64,000 bases of DNA from Gammaproteobacteria bacterium (GTDB lineage: Bacteria; Pseudomonadota; Gammaproteobacteria; Burkholderiales; Nitrosomonadaceae), in NCBI GenBank assembly GCA_015709635.1, contig CP054180.1, positions 1,674,001 through 1,738,000 on the forward strand. The letters are read 5' to 3'. The stretch's first letter is position 1. Every line of letters begins with the position of its first letter. The notes under the pieces were generated by a model. It was not told the DNA's origin. It saw only the letters and a list, made by a program, of their open reading frames with translations, and ran no database searches. This document shows, in pieces, positions 47,593 through 57,205 of this stretch. A program made the position numbers and the translations under genes.

Positions 47593-50500
47593 TTACAAAT
47601 TTTCCCCATCTGGCGCGGTTAAGGAATCAAGATAGGTTTTAACCGCGAGCATTTCCGCATCAAATTGCGGCAACAACACCGCCAGTTCCGCCGCAGCATT
47701 CTTTTTACCTGCTTGTTCCATGGCCGCGCACAATTCACCTAATGCCAGCGCCCCCACCGATCGTGCGGATGATTTCAGCTTATGCGCCAACCCACCGGCA
47801 ACCGTCAATTGACCGGCTTGATAAGCGACGTGCAGCTCTGTAGCTATTTTTTCCGCGCTGGCGCGAAAATCTGTCAGCATTTCCCGGATCATCTCCGCAT
47901 CATTGCCGACCAGCTCTTCCAGCACATGGACATTGACCGGTACCACTGCCGCTTCCACTTTACTCGCTGATACGGCGGCTGCAGAAGCCGCAGGTTTTGC
48001 AGTTACCGGCGCTTCGCTGCGCGGCAAATATTTTTCCAGAATCTGGCGCAAATCCTCAAGTTGCACCGGTTTGCTCAGGTAATCGTCCATGCCGGCGTTG
48101 AGGCAGTGTTCCCTCTCACCTTTCAAGGCATTGGCCGTCAGTGCGACAATCGGCATGTGCTGTTGGCCGGATTCCGCTGACCGGATCTCTTTCGTCAATT
48201 CAAAACCGTCCATCTCCGGCATGTGCAAATCGGTCAGCAGCAATCCATATGCACAATTCTGCTTACGTTTCAGCGCTTCCCGGCCATCGTTGGCAATATC
48301 CGCTACATAGCCAAGTAAAGTCAGTTGCTGGCGGATGACTTTCTGGTTAATGTCGTTATCTTCCGCCACCAAAATAAGCCGGCCTTGGCGCAGCGCTTCT
48401 TCGCGCGAGACCGAGGTAGGCTGTGACTTGAGAGTGCTGACAAGCGGCGCGCTCTCCGCGCTCGCTTCCACTTTACCGGCGGCAATCGCCATCGCGCGCA
48501 GCAACGATTGACGGTACATGACATCGCCATCAAGCGTAATGATATCGATATCTTCAATGCGCGCCTGGCGGCGGCGGCCACGTTTGATCACGACAAAGCG
48601 GGGGTCGATGTATGGTTGAACCTCCCTCAATCCGGCTTTACCCGGGCGTTTCTTTATCTGCTCACCGCGCGCATTAAATGCAGTGCGCAGCGCTTCGATG
48701 GAAAACACTTCCTGACCCGCATCGATCACCACCAGCCATAACCCGGGCGTCAGATTTCGAATAACTTGATCAGCCTTGGAAAAATCGGATATTTGTTTAA
48801 CTTCCGCTCCTGCGCTGCGCAAATAAACCGCCAAATCATTGCTCAAACTGGCGTTGTCGCCGAGTATCAAGCAATTCATGCCGTCCAGGTCTTCGATCTT
48901 GTGATTGATAACCGCGCTAGCCGGTAGCGGTTTAAAAGGCATTTGGATAATGAAAGTGGATCCTTGCTGCGGCTCGCTTTGCACGGTAATTTCCGCATCC
49001 ATCAGCTCCGCCAGGTGGTGCGAAATCGCCAAACCGAGACCGGTGCCGCCGAAGCGGCGCGTGGTGGAAGGATCGCCTTGCGAGAAAGATTTAAAGAGCT
49101 TTTCCTGCGTCTCTTTATCCATACCGATGCCATTATCGGTGATTTGAAAGGTCACCACGATCTGGTCCGTATTCGATTCGGTCAATAATACCCGCACCGA
49201 CACCTTGCCTTGTTTTTCCTGCTTACTGGAAAATTTGATCGCATTGTTGATGATATTGACCAGCACCTGGCGCAAACGCAGCGGATCGCCCAATACATTT
49301 TCCGGGATGGCGGGATCGATAAACAGAGTGAGCTCAACTTTCTTACTGAGCGCCAGATGTGCCAGCATACCGCAGGCATTCTCGATGATGCTGGCCAGCG
49401 GCATCGGAATTTTCTCGATTTCCAGCTTGCCCGCTTCGATCTTGGAAAAATCGAGAATGTCTTCAATAATAGAGAGCAAGGCATAAGCGGAATCGCGGAT
49501 CAGATTCGCCATTTCCATTTGATAACCGCTCAAACTGGTTTGCCGCATGACATCGATCATACCGATCACGCCATTCATCGGTGTGCGGATTTCGTGACTC
49601 ATGGCGGCAAGAAACGCCGATTTGGCTTTGTTGGCTTGCTCCGCTTCGATGCGGGCTTGTTTCAAATCCTTCATGATACGCACATGTTCGCGGATATCGC
49701 GCATCACACCGGTGAAATGCCGTTTTCCGGCAACAAAATATTCGCTGACAGCCAGATACAGTTCAATCCGCTCACCGTTTTTACGCACACCTTCCACTTC
49801 CCGTCCCAGGCCGATGCCGTGCGAACCGGACAAATAAGGGCGCCCGATATATTCCTGGCCATGACCGGTACGACAATAGTTTTCCATATAACTATTATGC
49901 TTGCTGCGATCCGGTTCGGGTACGATGATCGAGATGTTCTGTCCGATCATCTCATCGTGGCTGTAACCGAACAATTTCTCCATCACCGGATTGACGGATA
50001 AGATGGTGCCGATTTCGTCGGTGGTCACCACGCAATCCACCATGTGCTCAACTACCGAGCGCATTTCCTCTTCTTTGATCGCCAAAGCTTCGTTAGCGCG
50101 CTGCAGATCGTCGGTTCTGGTCGCCACGCGATGTTCCAGCTCCTGATTGAGCTGCACCAGATTTTCTTCGGCTTTATTGCGATTTTGATCGCTCGCGCAT
50201 AGTTTTTCGACCATCGCATTAAACGTGTGCGCCAACTGTCGCATTTCATCCCAGCCTTCAATCGCAACCAGTTGATGCAAGTTTCCCGAAGAAATTTCCA
50301 TTGCACTCTGATTCAAATGTTTCAAGGGATTAACCACGCGGCGGTGGAACAATATCGCCCCCAATAAGGCGGCAAACAATATCAAAATCAGAATAACCAA
50401 GCCGATAAAATGTACCTTATAAACAGAAGCAAAGGCTTCTTCGACATCAATTTGCACGACGATGCCCCATTTCATACGCGGCAAATAACGCCATGCTGCA

Positions 50501-51357
50501 ACCACTTCCTTGCCGCGGTAATCGGTAGTCAATGCACCGCCCGATTGCCCCTTCAAAGCATTTTGCATGGCTTCGGAAGATGGCAGTGTATTCAGCGGTA
50601 TCCGGCGTTTCAGTGCTGCATCGGGATCATATTTGAGCGGCACCATGACGAGTGCAGTCTGATCGTCTTCCAGACGCGCCACGACCGTTTCACCGCTATC
50701 ACCCAGTCCGACGTTATTCGATAACACGGTAAACACGCGTTGGCTGTAAATTTGCAATGCCAAAACACCCTTGGTTTCTCCATTTAATACAATCGGTGTT
50801 GCAACAAATGCGGCAATAGCGCCCCGGGATGGTTCGTAGCGTTCAAAATCCGAAATACTGCTTTTCAAGTTCTCCAGCGCAAAGCGTGTCACCTTGCCTA
50901 AACCGGTATCGCGATAAGGACCGGTAAATAAGTTGGTGGCAAAATCGGATTCGTGCGTTTGCGAGTAAATAATCGTGCCTTGGGTGGAAATCAAAAATAA
51001 ATCGTAATATTTCGCATCTTCAACAAAACGTTTGAAATTTTCGCGATAACTGGCGTCCAAGCGGCGATATTCCTCCGAATCCACTCCGTTTTCCTCGAAA
51101 ATTTTGGAAAATCCGATAATGGCTTCATGTGTCGTGCTGGCGTCACGTATCAAGCTGGTATCGAGCAAGCGCTCTTGCAGATAACTGTCGATTTGTTCGA
51201 ATTTTTTATCGGCAATGGCAGAAACATTGCGGATGGCCGATTTCTTGATTTCTTTCTCAAAGGTGTGCAACAGGCTATTACCAATGACCAATATTGGCAG
51301 CAAGGAAACCAATGTAAACCAGACAGCAAAACGCTGCGTCAATGAAGTGAATTTCAT
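47593..51357 (-). CDS. Hybrid sensor histidine kinase with receiver and Hpt domains
   Basis: 1254 residues. TM helix at about 8-28, a periplasmic Cache-type sensor to about 310, TM helix about 318-340 (FIGLVILILILFAALLGAIL), HAMP, coiled coil, PAS (MRSVVEHMVDCVVTTDEIGTILSVNP), HisKA (AAMSHEIRTPMNGVIGM), HATPase (DNGIGM, GGTGLGLAISHH). Then a degenerate receiver (MNCLILGDNASLSNDL, no phosphoacceptor pattern), a canonical receiver (LILVAEDNDINQKV, LLLTDLHMPEMDG, LSKPV) and a C-terminal Hpt (GLAHKLKSSARSVGA). A BarA/TorS-like phosphorelay. It faces the receiver-EAL gene, with only 10 bp between stops. Confidence 0.92.
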   Translation of the reverse strand: MKFTSLTQRFAVWFTLVSLLPILVIGNSLLHTFEKEIKKSAIRNVSAIADKKFEQIDSYLQERLLDTSLIRDASTTHEAIIGFSKIFEENGVDSEEYRRLDASYRENFKRFVEDAKYYDLFLISTQGTIIYSQTHESDFATNLFTGPYRDTGLGKVTRFALENLKSSISDFERYEPSRGAIAAFVATPIVLNGETKGVLALQIYSQRVFTVLSNNVGLGDSGETVVARLEDDQTALVMVPLKYDPDAALKRRIPLNTLPSSEAMQNALKGQSGGALTTDYRGKEVVAAWRYLPRMKWGIVVQIDVEEAFASVYKVHFIGLVILILILFAALLGAILFHRRVVNPLKHLNQSAMEISSGNLHQLVAIEGWDEMRQLAHTFNAMVEKLCASDQNRNKAEENLVQLNQELEHRVATRTDDLQRANEALAIKEEEMRSVVEHMVDCVVTTDEIGTILSVNPVMEKLFGYSHDEMIGQNISIIVPEPDRSKHNSYMENYCRTGHGQEYIGRPYLSGSHGIGLGREVEGVRKNGERIELYLAVSEYFVAGKRHFTGVMRDIREHVRIMKDLKQARIEAEQANKAKSAFLAAMSHEIRTPMNGVIGMIDVMRQTSLSGYQMEMANLIRDSAYALLSIIEDILDFSKIEAGKLEIEKIPMPLASIIENACGMLAHLALSKKVELTLFIDPAIPENVLGDPLRLRQVLVNIINNAIKFSSKQEKQGKVSVRVLLTESNTDQIVVTFQITDNGIGMDKETQEKLFKSFSQGDPSTTRRFGGTGLGLAISHHLAELMDAEITVQSEPQQGSTFIIQMPFKPLPASAVINHKIEDLDGMNCLILGDNASLSNDLAVYLRSAGAEVKQISDFSKADQVIRNLTPGLWLVVIDAGQEVFSIEALRTAFNARGEQIKKRPGKAGLREVQPYIDPRFVVIKRGRRRQARIEDIDIITLDGDVMYRQSLLRAMAIAAGKVEASAESAPLVSTLKSQPTSVSREEALRQGRLILVAEDNDINQKVIRQQLTLLGYVADIANDGREALKRKQNCAYGLLLTDLHMPEMDGFELTKEIRSAESGQQHMPIVALTANALKGEREHCLNAGMDDYLSKPVQLEDLRQILEKYLPRSEAPVTAKPAASAAAVSASKVEAAVVPVNVHVLEELVGNDAEMIREMLTDFRASAEKIATELHVAYQAGQLTVAGGLAHKLKSSARSVGALALGELCAAMEQAGKKNAAAELAVLLPQFDAEMLAVKTYLDSLTAPDGENL

Positions 51358-51806
51358 TCGTTCCTCCTTGCAATGATTGCAATTGGAATTGATATTATTA
51401 GGGAAGTTCTGAAAAACTGCTACGCTCGGCCATGCTCGCTACCTGTTTCAGAGTTTCCTTAGCACATTTTTCTATCCGACCGAAAAACCGGACTGACAAA
51501 ACAGTCGCAGTTCTTCCCATAAATGCCGTTTGTATCTTTCTTGCTAATCTTATTGCTTGCGGATGCCGTAAACCCAACCATAATTTTTTTCCGTGTTACG
51601 CCAATGCTATCGAAAGATCTTTACTTCAGTTCCCGATCCTACTTGTTAAAAATAACGACTAAGGGTATTAAAGGGGTAAAAAAAGTATGTTTTCCGGTGG
51701 AAAAAGTGTTGTTAAAAATAATTTTATGAGAACATGTTATGGAAAACACAGGTTCTGTCAAATATCTTGATCTTTGTCTACTGGAAACTCTGAGAATCTC
51801 AAGTTA
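51358..51806. other. Intergenic region before the exopolysaccharide genes
   Basis: No convincing gene in about 450 bp. AT-rich towards the right (repeated AAAAATAA..TTTTATGAG blocks), which suits a promoter region for the genes at 51807. No recognised regulatory site. Confidence 0.4.
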
Positions 51807-53108
51807 ATGAAACATCAATTCATGGAAGTTACATTTACTCGCATCACTCAGTCTATTACCCGCATCGCGCACTGCCTTTCACGACTCATCCGGTTGCGGA
51901 TACTGATTTCCGCGGGTGTTTTACTGCTGCTTTTCAGCCACACCGCATCTGCTGCGCTGTTTGGCAAATTGATACAGCCTTATGGTAGTTACAGCTTGAC
52001 CGCCGATGACAACATATTGCGTATACGCGATGGAACGAATCCCCTGCCGCTACTGGGCACGAATAATCTTTTTGATATTTCCCAGCGTTTTACCGGCGGA
52101 GTACTGTTAGAAAAAGAAATCGGGCGGCAACGGTTCAATGCGAATTTAAACTGGACTCATACCCGGTTTGAGAAATTCAACCAAATGAACAACAATCTGA
52201 AAAGCTTCAACGGCAGTTGGCAGTGGTTTCTCGGCAACCGCTTGGAAGGCAACATGGGTGCAAGCTATGTACAATCACTAGCGCCGTTCGTGTTTCAGCC
52301 AGGTGTTAAAAATGTCAGAACCGAGCAAACCGAGTTTTTAAATGCGACATGGAGTCTTCATCCCAGCTGGCGCTTGAATGGCAGCTATACCCATTACGAT
52401 CTCAGTTCGAATAGTCCCACGTTGCGCTTCCTGAATCGTATCGAAAACCGCTTTGAAGGCGGCATCGATTTCATAACGTCAGGCAGAAATACCGTGGGGA
52501 TACTCTTTCGCGATACCATCGGCGATTTCCCGGTGCGCGTTCTGGCGGCGGATGGTTCGTCCACGGACAATAGCTATAACCAGATGGAAGCGTTGGCTAA
52601 AGTCAACTGGGTGGTGACCGCAAAATCTCGCCTCTACGGAACCGGCGGATGGGTGGAGCGCACCAATGCAAGCTTTAAAACGCGTGACTTTAGCGGATTC
52701 AATGCCCGTATGGTCTATCAGTGGCAACCTACCGACAAGGTCGGCGTCTCGGTTACCGGGTGGCGTGAAACTGCGGCTATGCTGATGCTTACCGCCAGCT
52801 TCAGCTTGAATACCGGTGTCAGCATTATTCCCCATTGGGACATCACCAGAAAAGTAAGACTCGAGGGAGATTTTTCCTATCAGCATCTGAAATTTGACCG
52901 TTTTTCAATTTTTACCGATTCATTTCTACCGATCGGTACGCACAATACGCTTCGCAATGCCACGGTAAAACTCATATACGCCCCTTATCCTGGTTTACAG
53001 GTCATCGCTTCGGCCTATCATAACGATTTGCAGACCAATAACCCTTTGGGCGGATTTAATGCCAACGGTGCCAATATCAATCTGCAATATACTTACGGAA
53101 AACGATGA
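51807..53108 (+). CDS. EpsL-like outer-membrane barrel of an exopolysaccharide (XrtB-type) locus
   Basis: 433 residues from ATG 51807; a TTG 33 bp earlier is unlikely. A hydrophobic signal (RILISAGVLLLLFSHTASA) is followed by a long chain of amphipathic beta strands (YGSYSLTADDNILRI, FNANLNWTHTRFEKF, WRLNGSYTHYDLSS, ARMVYQWQPTDKVGVSVTGW) ending in NINLQYTYGKR. This is the pattern of EpsL outer-membrane proteins in exosortase-B-linked polysaccharide clusters, which help export the polymer. Its stop overlaps the start of the sugar transferase by 4 bp. Confidence 0.7.
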   Translation: MKHQFMEVTFTRITQSITRIAHCLSRLIRLRILISAGVLLLLFSHTASAALFGKLIQPYGSYSLTADDNILRIRDGTNPLPLLGTNNLFDISQRFTGGVLLEKEIGRQRFNANLNWTHTRFEKFNQMNNNLKSFNGSWQWFLGNRLEGNMGASYVQSLAPFVFQPGVKNVRTEQTEFLNATWSLHPSWRLNGSYTHYDLSSNSPTLRFLNRIENRFEGGIDFITSGRNTVGILFRDTIGDFPVRVLAADGSSTDNSYNQMEALAKVNWVVTAKSRLYGTGGWVERTNASFKTRDFSGFNARMVYQWQPTDKVGVSVTGWRETAAMLMLTASFSLNTGVSIIPHWDITRKVRLEGDFSYQHLKFDRFSIFTDSFLPIGTHNTLRNATVKLIYAPYPGLQVIASAYHNDLQTNNPLGGFNANGANINLQYTYGKR

Positions 53109-54550
53109 CAGTCAACGATTTACCTATCGTAGCTTTTTTCAAGCACTTGCTCGACCCGTTCATCATCTGGAGCATGCTGATCCTGACCGCTTGGTTATAC
53201 GATGAAGACTTCACCAGTTACTATCTGGTGCTGGTCATCATCACCTTCTTTATTTCCACTTATATTTACGAGCGCATCCTCATTTACCGCAATTGGCGCA
53301 AGGGCCGCTTGCTTGCCTATATGCGCGATACGGTGATGGGTTGGCTGGTGATTGTCGCTATTTTGGTATTTCTCGGTTATGCCACTAAATTTTACAATCA
53401 GTTTTCCAAACAAGTTCTGCTGACCTGGTTTATCGCCACACCGCTCATGCTGATTGCAAGCCATCTCACGGTGCGCAGCATCGTCACCAATCTGTATAAC
53501 AAAGGCAAGCTACGCTCGGCGATCGTGATCGGCGCCAATGAAAACAGCTTGTCGTTCATCCGGCATATTGCCGAGCTGCCCTTTTTATTGGTCAGTTATC
53601 AAGGCTTCTTCGATGAGCGCAGCAGTTCGCGCATCGCCGGCAACTTCGGTGCGCAAACGGAAGAGCCGGTTGATCCTGCTGCGGCAGCGGCGATCACCCG
53701 GCCGGATGATTTCGGCTCGCGCTTAGGAGGACTGGATGATGTCGTGCCCTACATCCAGAAGCATAATACCGAGATGGTTTTCATCAGTTTGCCGATGTCG
53801 TCTCAGCCGCGCATTCAGAAACTGATGGATGAGTTGCCGGATACCACGTCATCGATCTATTTCCTGCCCGATATTTATATCTTCGATTTGATGCAGGCGC
53901 GCTTCGAGTACATTGGCGATGTACCGGTCGTGGCTATGAACGAATCGCCTTTTGTCGGTGTGGATGGTGTGGTGAAAAGTGTCAGCGACTTTGTACTGGC
54001 TCTGCTGATTATCATTTTGCTATCGCCTTTGATGGCGTGCATCGCCTTGGCGGTGAAAGTTACATCGCCCGGCCCGGTGATCTTCAAGCAGCGCCGCTAC
54101 GGCCTCAACGGCGAGGAGATCATCGTGTATAAATTCCGCTCCATGACGGTCACCGAGGATGGTGCCACTATTCAGCAGGCCAAGCAGAACGATCAACGCT
54201 TGACCAAAATCGGTGGCTTCCTGCGCCGCACGTCATTGGACGAACTGCCGCAATTCTTCAATGTGCTGGAGGGCAAAATGAGCATCGTCGGCCCGCGTCC
54301 GCACGCGGTGGCGCATAACGAACTCTATCGCAAGCTGATCAAGGGCTATATGCTGCGTCATATGGCCAAACCCGGCATCACTGGTTGGGCTCAGGTCAAC
54401 GGCTGGCGCGGTGAAACCGATGTGCTGGAAAAAATGAAAGCGCGCATCGAGCACGACCTCTACTATCTCAAAAACTGGTCCATCTGGCTCGACCTCTGGA
54501 TCATCTTCAAAACCATCAGCGTCGTCATCAAAAAAAATAATGCTTATTAG
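53105..54550 (+). CDS. Undecaprenyl-phosphate hexose-1-phosphate transferase
   Basis: 481 residues of the polyprenyl glycosylphosphotransferase (WcaJ/PssY-like) type. Four N-terminal membrane helices (about 10-130), a Rossmann-like central part (LRSAIVIGANENSLSFIRHI), a fifth helix (DFVLALLIIILLSPLMACIALAV) and the catalytic C-terminal domain: TSPGPVIFKQRRYGLNGEEIIVYKFRSM, TSLDELPQFFNVLEGKMSIVGPRP. It starts exopolysaccharide repeat-unit assembly by loading a sugar phosphate on undecaprenyl phosphate. Coupled to the EpsL-like gene. Confidence 0.9.
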   Translation: MTVNDLPIVAFFKHLLDPFIIWSMLILTAWLYDEDFTSYYLVLVIITFFISTYIYERILIYRNWRKGRLLAYMRDTVMGWLVIVAILVFLGYATKFYNQFSKQVLLTWFIATPLMLIASHLTVRSIVTNLYNKGKLRSAIVIGANENSLSFIRHIAELPFLLVSYQGFFDERSSSRIAGNFGAQTEEPVDPAAAAAITRPDDFGSRLGGLDDVVPYIQKHNTEMVFISLPMSSQPRIQKLMDELPDTTSSIYFLPDIYIFDLMQARFEYIGDVPVVAMNESPFVGVDGVVKSVSDFVLALLIIILLSPLMACIALAVKVTSPGPVIFKQRRYGLNGEEIIVYKFRSMTVTEDGATIQQAKQNDQRLTKIGGFLRRTSLDELPQFFNVLEGKMSIVGPRPHAVAHNELYRKLIKGYMLRHMAKPGITGWAQVNGWRGETDVLEKMKARIEHDLYYLKNWSIWLDLWIIFKTISVVIKKNNAY

Positions 54551-54575
54551 CCTCGCTGAATGCACGGAATAACGA

Positions 54576-55256
54576 TCAGCCGAGAATACGCCGCAACCAG
54601 CTGCTGATAGCGGCAATTTCCTGTCCGCATACGGTATGCGCCATGGGGAATTCATGCCATTCCAGAGAATAGCCGCTGGCCAGCAGTTTTTCCTTTGATT
54701 GTATAGCCAATGTTAAAGGTACTACCGGATCGTAGCTGCCATGTGCCATAAAAATCGGTGTTGCGGCATTGGCACTAGAAGCTTCGGCTGAAAGCGTGTC
54801 TGCCAGCGGCAAATAACAGGATAATGCAATAATTCCAGCCAGCGGATTATGCTGACGCAACCCGGCTTGCAGTGCCATCGCACCACCTTGCGAAAAACCG
54901 GCCAGCACGATGCGTTCGGACGGAATACCGCGCTGCATTTCCCTGTCGATCAAAGCATCGATTGCTTTTTGCGACCCATGAATACCGGATTTATCCTGGT
55001 GATCGCTAAAATTTGCATGAACAATATCGTACCAGGCGCGCATGATGTAACCGTTATTAATCGTGACGGGACGCTCGGGTGCATGCGGAAAAACAAACCG
55101 GACCGCCGTACCGGGCGAAAATTCCAGTTCGTCGACGATCGGCACGAAATCGTTTCCGTCAGCACCCAGTCCGTGCAGCCATATAATGGCATGTGTCGGG
55201 GAATCGTCCGTTTCGATTTCCACCGCAGGCAGAAAATCCATCAAATGAGTCATCAT
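54576..55256 (-). CDS. Carboxylesterase/phospholipase-type alpha/beta hydrolase
   Basis: 226 residues, the usual length of this esterase group. HAIIWLHGLGADGNDFVPIV is the oxyanion region, the nucleophile Ser is in LAGFSQGGAMAL, Asp in GSYDPVVPL, and His in EFPMAHTVC. Homologues hydrolyse short-chain esters or act as thioesterases. Cytoplasmic, no signal. Convergent with the sugar-transferase gene and divergent from the next gene. In-frame ATGs at 55253 and 55241 are also possible starts. Confidence 0.88.
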   Translation of the reverse strand: MMTHLMDFLPAVEIETDDSPTHAIIWLHGLGADGNDFVPIVDELEFSPGTAVRFVFPHAPERPVTINNGYIMRAWYDIVHANFSDHQDKSGIHGSQKAIDALIDREMQRGIPSERIVLAGFSQGGAMALQAGLRQHNPLAGIIALSCYLPLADTLSAEASSANAATPIFMAHGSYDPVVPLTLAIQSKEKLLASGYSLEWHEFPMAHTVCGQEIAAISSWLRRILG

Positions 55257-55340
55257 GTAAATACCTGTGTGCGCTGCATTGACATAAAGAAACGATCAGA
55301 TAAAATTCCGCAACTCAACAAATTCACCATAAAGGAAGTT

Positions 55341-56453
55341 ATGAAACGCAGGGATTTTATAAAATTAATCGGCACAAGTGTACTCTCTTTCCCGGTTTCA
55401 CCCTTAATGGCCAAGCAACTGCTGTCATCGGATTTCAGCAATTGGACCAGCTATCGCTTAACCTATCAAATCGACCTCCCGGTCAATGGCAATTCCGCGC
55501 GCCTATGGCTGCCGCTGCCCGATACCAATGACTCCGCTTTTCAGTTCACGCAAGGCAGCAATTGGAATGGCAACGCCACTAAAGCTTCTTTCGGTACACT
55601 GGGAGCCAGCCCTTTCCCGGTTTTCAAAGCCGAATGGCAAGGCAAACCGAAAAGCGGCATGCGTCACGTCACCGTCAGTTGCATCGTGAAAACCACGCAC
55701 CATTCCTTGGATCTCACGCACGATCACGCCACCAAGAATTCCGCGCTGCCGCACAGCATCAAGAATTATTTGAATCCGACCCACTTGAAACCAACCAACG
55801 GTATCGTACGCGAAACCGCGCATGCCATCTTGAAAGATAAACATGCCGCAACGACAGTGGATCAAGCAAAAGCCATTTATGACTGGGTCATCGATAATGC
55901 GCAATACGACCAGAATACACGCGGGCGGGGGCAAGGTGATATTAAAGCGATGCTGGAAAAAAGCCAGCTGGCCGGTAAATGTGTCGACTTGAATTCGTTG
56001 TTTGTCGCATTGGCAAAAGCCGCCAATATCCCGGCGCGCAATCAGTACGGCATCCGCATCAGCGAATCGAAATTGTTTAACAGTATCGGACAATACGGTG
56101 ACATCAGCCAATCGCAACACTGCCGCGCGGAATTCTTTCTCGCTGGCCGCGGCTGGATACCGGTGAATCCGGCCGATGTGCTGCAGGCATCGAACTTGGA
56201 AAAACTGGCGCTGGACGATCCGAAAATCATGCAATTGCGGGAAAAGTTTTTTGGCACTTGGGAAATGAATTGGCTGACATTCAATCACGCTGAAGACTTG
56301 ACGCTGCATCCAAGCAACACTGCCAGCAAGCTGCCATTCTTCATGTATCCGTACGCGGAAATCGATGGCAAAGCACTCGACAGCCTGGATCATGAAAGCT
56401 TTGCCTACAAAATCACTTCCGGTGAGCTCGTCGGTACCGGTGCTAAATTATAG
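55341..56453 (+). CDS. Transglutaminase-like protein with Tat-type signal
   Basis: 370 residues from ATG 55341 (AAAGGAAG upstream); longer frames reach back into the esterase gene and are rejected. The twin-arginine start MKRRDFIKLIGTSVLSFPVSPLMA suggests Tat export. The transglutaminase/peptidase core carries Cys in GKCVDLNSLFVALAKAANIPAR, His in SQHCRAEFFLAGRGW and Asp in IPVNPADV. Such periplasmic proteins probably act as peptidases or amidases. No operon partner is evident. Confidence 0.8.
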   Translation: MKRRDFIKLIGTSVLSFPVSPLMAKQLLSSDFSNWTSYRLTYQIDLPVNGNSARLWLPLPDTNDSAFQFTQGSNWNGNATKASFGTLGASPFPVFKAEWQGKPKSGMRHVTVSCIVKTTHHSLDLTHDHATKNSALPHSIKNYLNPTHLKPTNGIVRETAHAILKDKHAATTVDQAKAIYDWVIDNAQYDQNTRGRGQGDIKAMLEKSQLAGKCVDLNSLFVALAKAANIPARNQYGIRISESKLFNSIGQYGDISQSQHCRAEFFLAGRGWIPVNPADVLQASNLEKLALDDPKIMQLREKFFGTWEMNWLTFNHAEDLTLHPSNTASKLPFFMYPYAEIDGKALDSLDHESFAYKITSGELVGTGAKL

Positions 56454-56527
56454 CAATCATAAACATAATCCATTGGAAACACTGAATCATATAGCGGGCA
56501 CGGTATGCTTCCGGTGAACCGGCGCAA

Positions 56528-57205
56528 TCAGGTATTTTTAATCACGCCATCTTCCAGCTCCACCACGCGATCCGCGACATCGAGAATGCGATAATCGTGC
56601 GTCACCAGCAGGATGGTAGTTTGTGATTCCTTTGCCAGTTGCTTCAGAATACTGACCGCTTCGTAGCCGCTCTGTTTATCGAGTGAAGCGGTCGGTTCGT
56701 CGGCCAGCACGATTTTCGGTTGCCCGACCAAGGCGCGTGCGATGGAAACCCGTTGCCGCTGCCCGGCTGACAGTTGATCCGGCTTGTAGTGAAGGCAATC
56801 TCCCAACCCGACGGCGGTCAGCATTTGCGCCGACCGCTCGAGCCGTTGCTGCTCCGTCAGCGTGTTGCCCATTTCCAACGTCATACTGACGTTTTGTAAC
56901 GCCGTGAGCGATTTGAGTAGATTATGCTGCTGGAAAATGTAACCGATTTGCTGGCGCACTTTGATTTTGACTTGCTCGTTGCTATTGATCAATTGCTGAT
57001 CAAGCACCATGACGCTGCCGTGGAACGCTTGGCGTAGTCCGCCGATGATGGTCAAGAATGTCGTTTTTCCGGAGCCGGAAGGCCCGGTAATCAGCACGAT
57101 TTCACCTTGGCGGATCGCAATCGTCACATTCTTCAGAACAGGTTGTACCAGGGCGCCGCTGCCAAAACTGAAACTCAAACGATCGACATCGATGATCGCC
57201 GTCAT
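56528..57205 (-). CDS. ABC transporter ATP-binding protein (DevA-like)
   Basis: 225 residues from ATG 57205; the frame extends upstream but that part lies in the permease gene. Walker A TGPSGSGKTTFLTII, Q-loop YIFQQHNLL, signature LSAGQRQRVSIARAL, Walker B IVLADEPTASLD, H-loop VTHDYRI. LolD/DevA-type ATPase. Its start codon touches the permease stop (ATGA overlap). It drives a DevBCA-type efflux or export complex with the two genes upstream. Confidence 0.9.
   Translation of the reverse strand: MTAIIDVDRLSFSFGSGALVQPVLKNVTIAIRQGEIVLITGPSGSGKTTFLTIIGGLRQAFHGSVMVLDQQLINSNEQVKIKVRQQIGYIFQQHNLLKSLTALQNVSMTLEMGNTLTEQQRLERSAQMLTAVGLGDCLHYKPDQLSAGQRQRVSIARALVGQPKIVLADEPTASLDKQSGYEAVSILKQLAKESQTTILLVTHDYRILDVADRVVELEDGVIKNT

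Noticed and set aside
51358..51806. Small ORFs (60-76 codons) before the EpsL-like gene
   Set aside because: No ribosome sites, no recognisable features, and two frames overlap each other. Treated as non-coding.
55503..56393. Minus-strand ORF (296 codons) opposite the transglutaminase-like gene
   Set aside because: The plus-strand gene has a Tat signal, ribosome site and catalytic triad; the antisense frame has none and a shadow-like composition.
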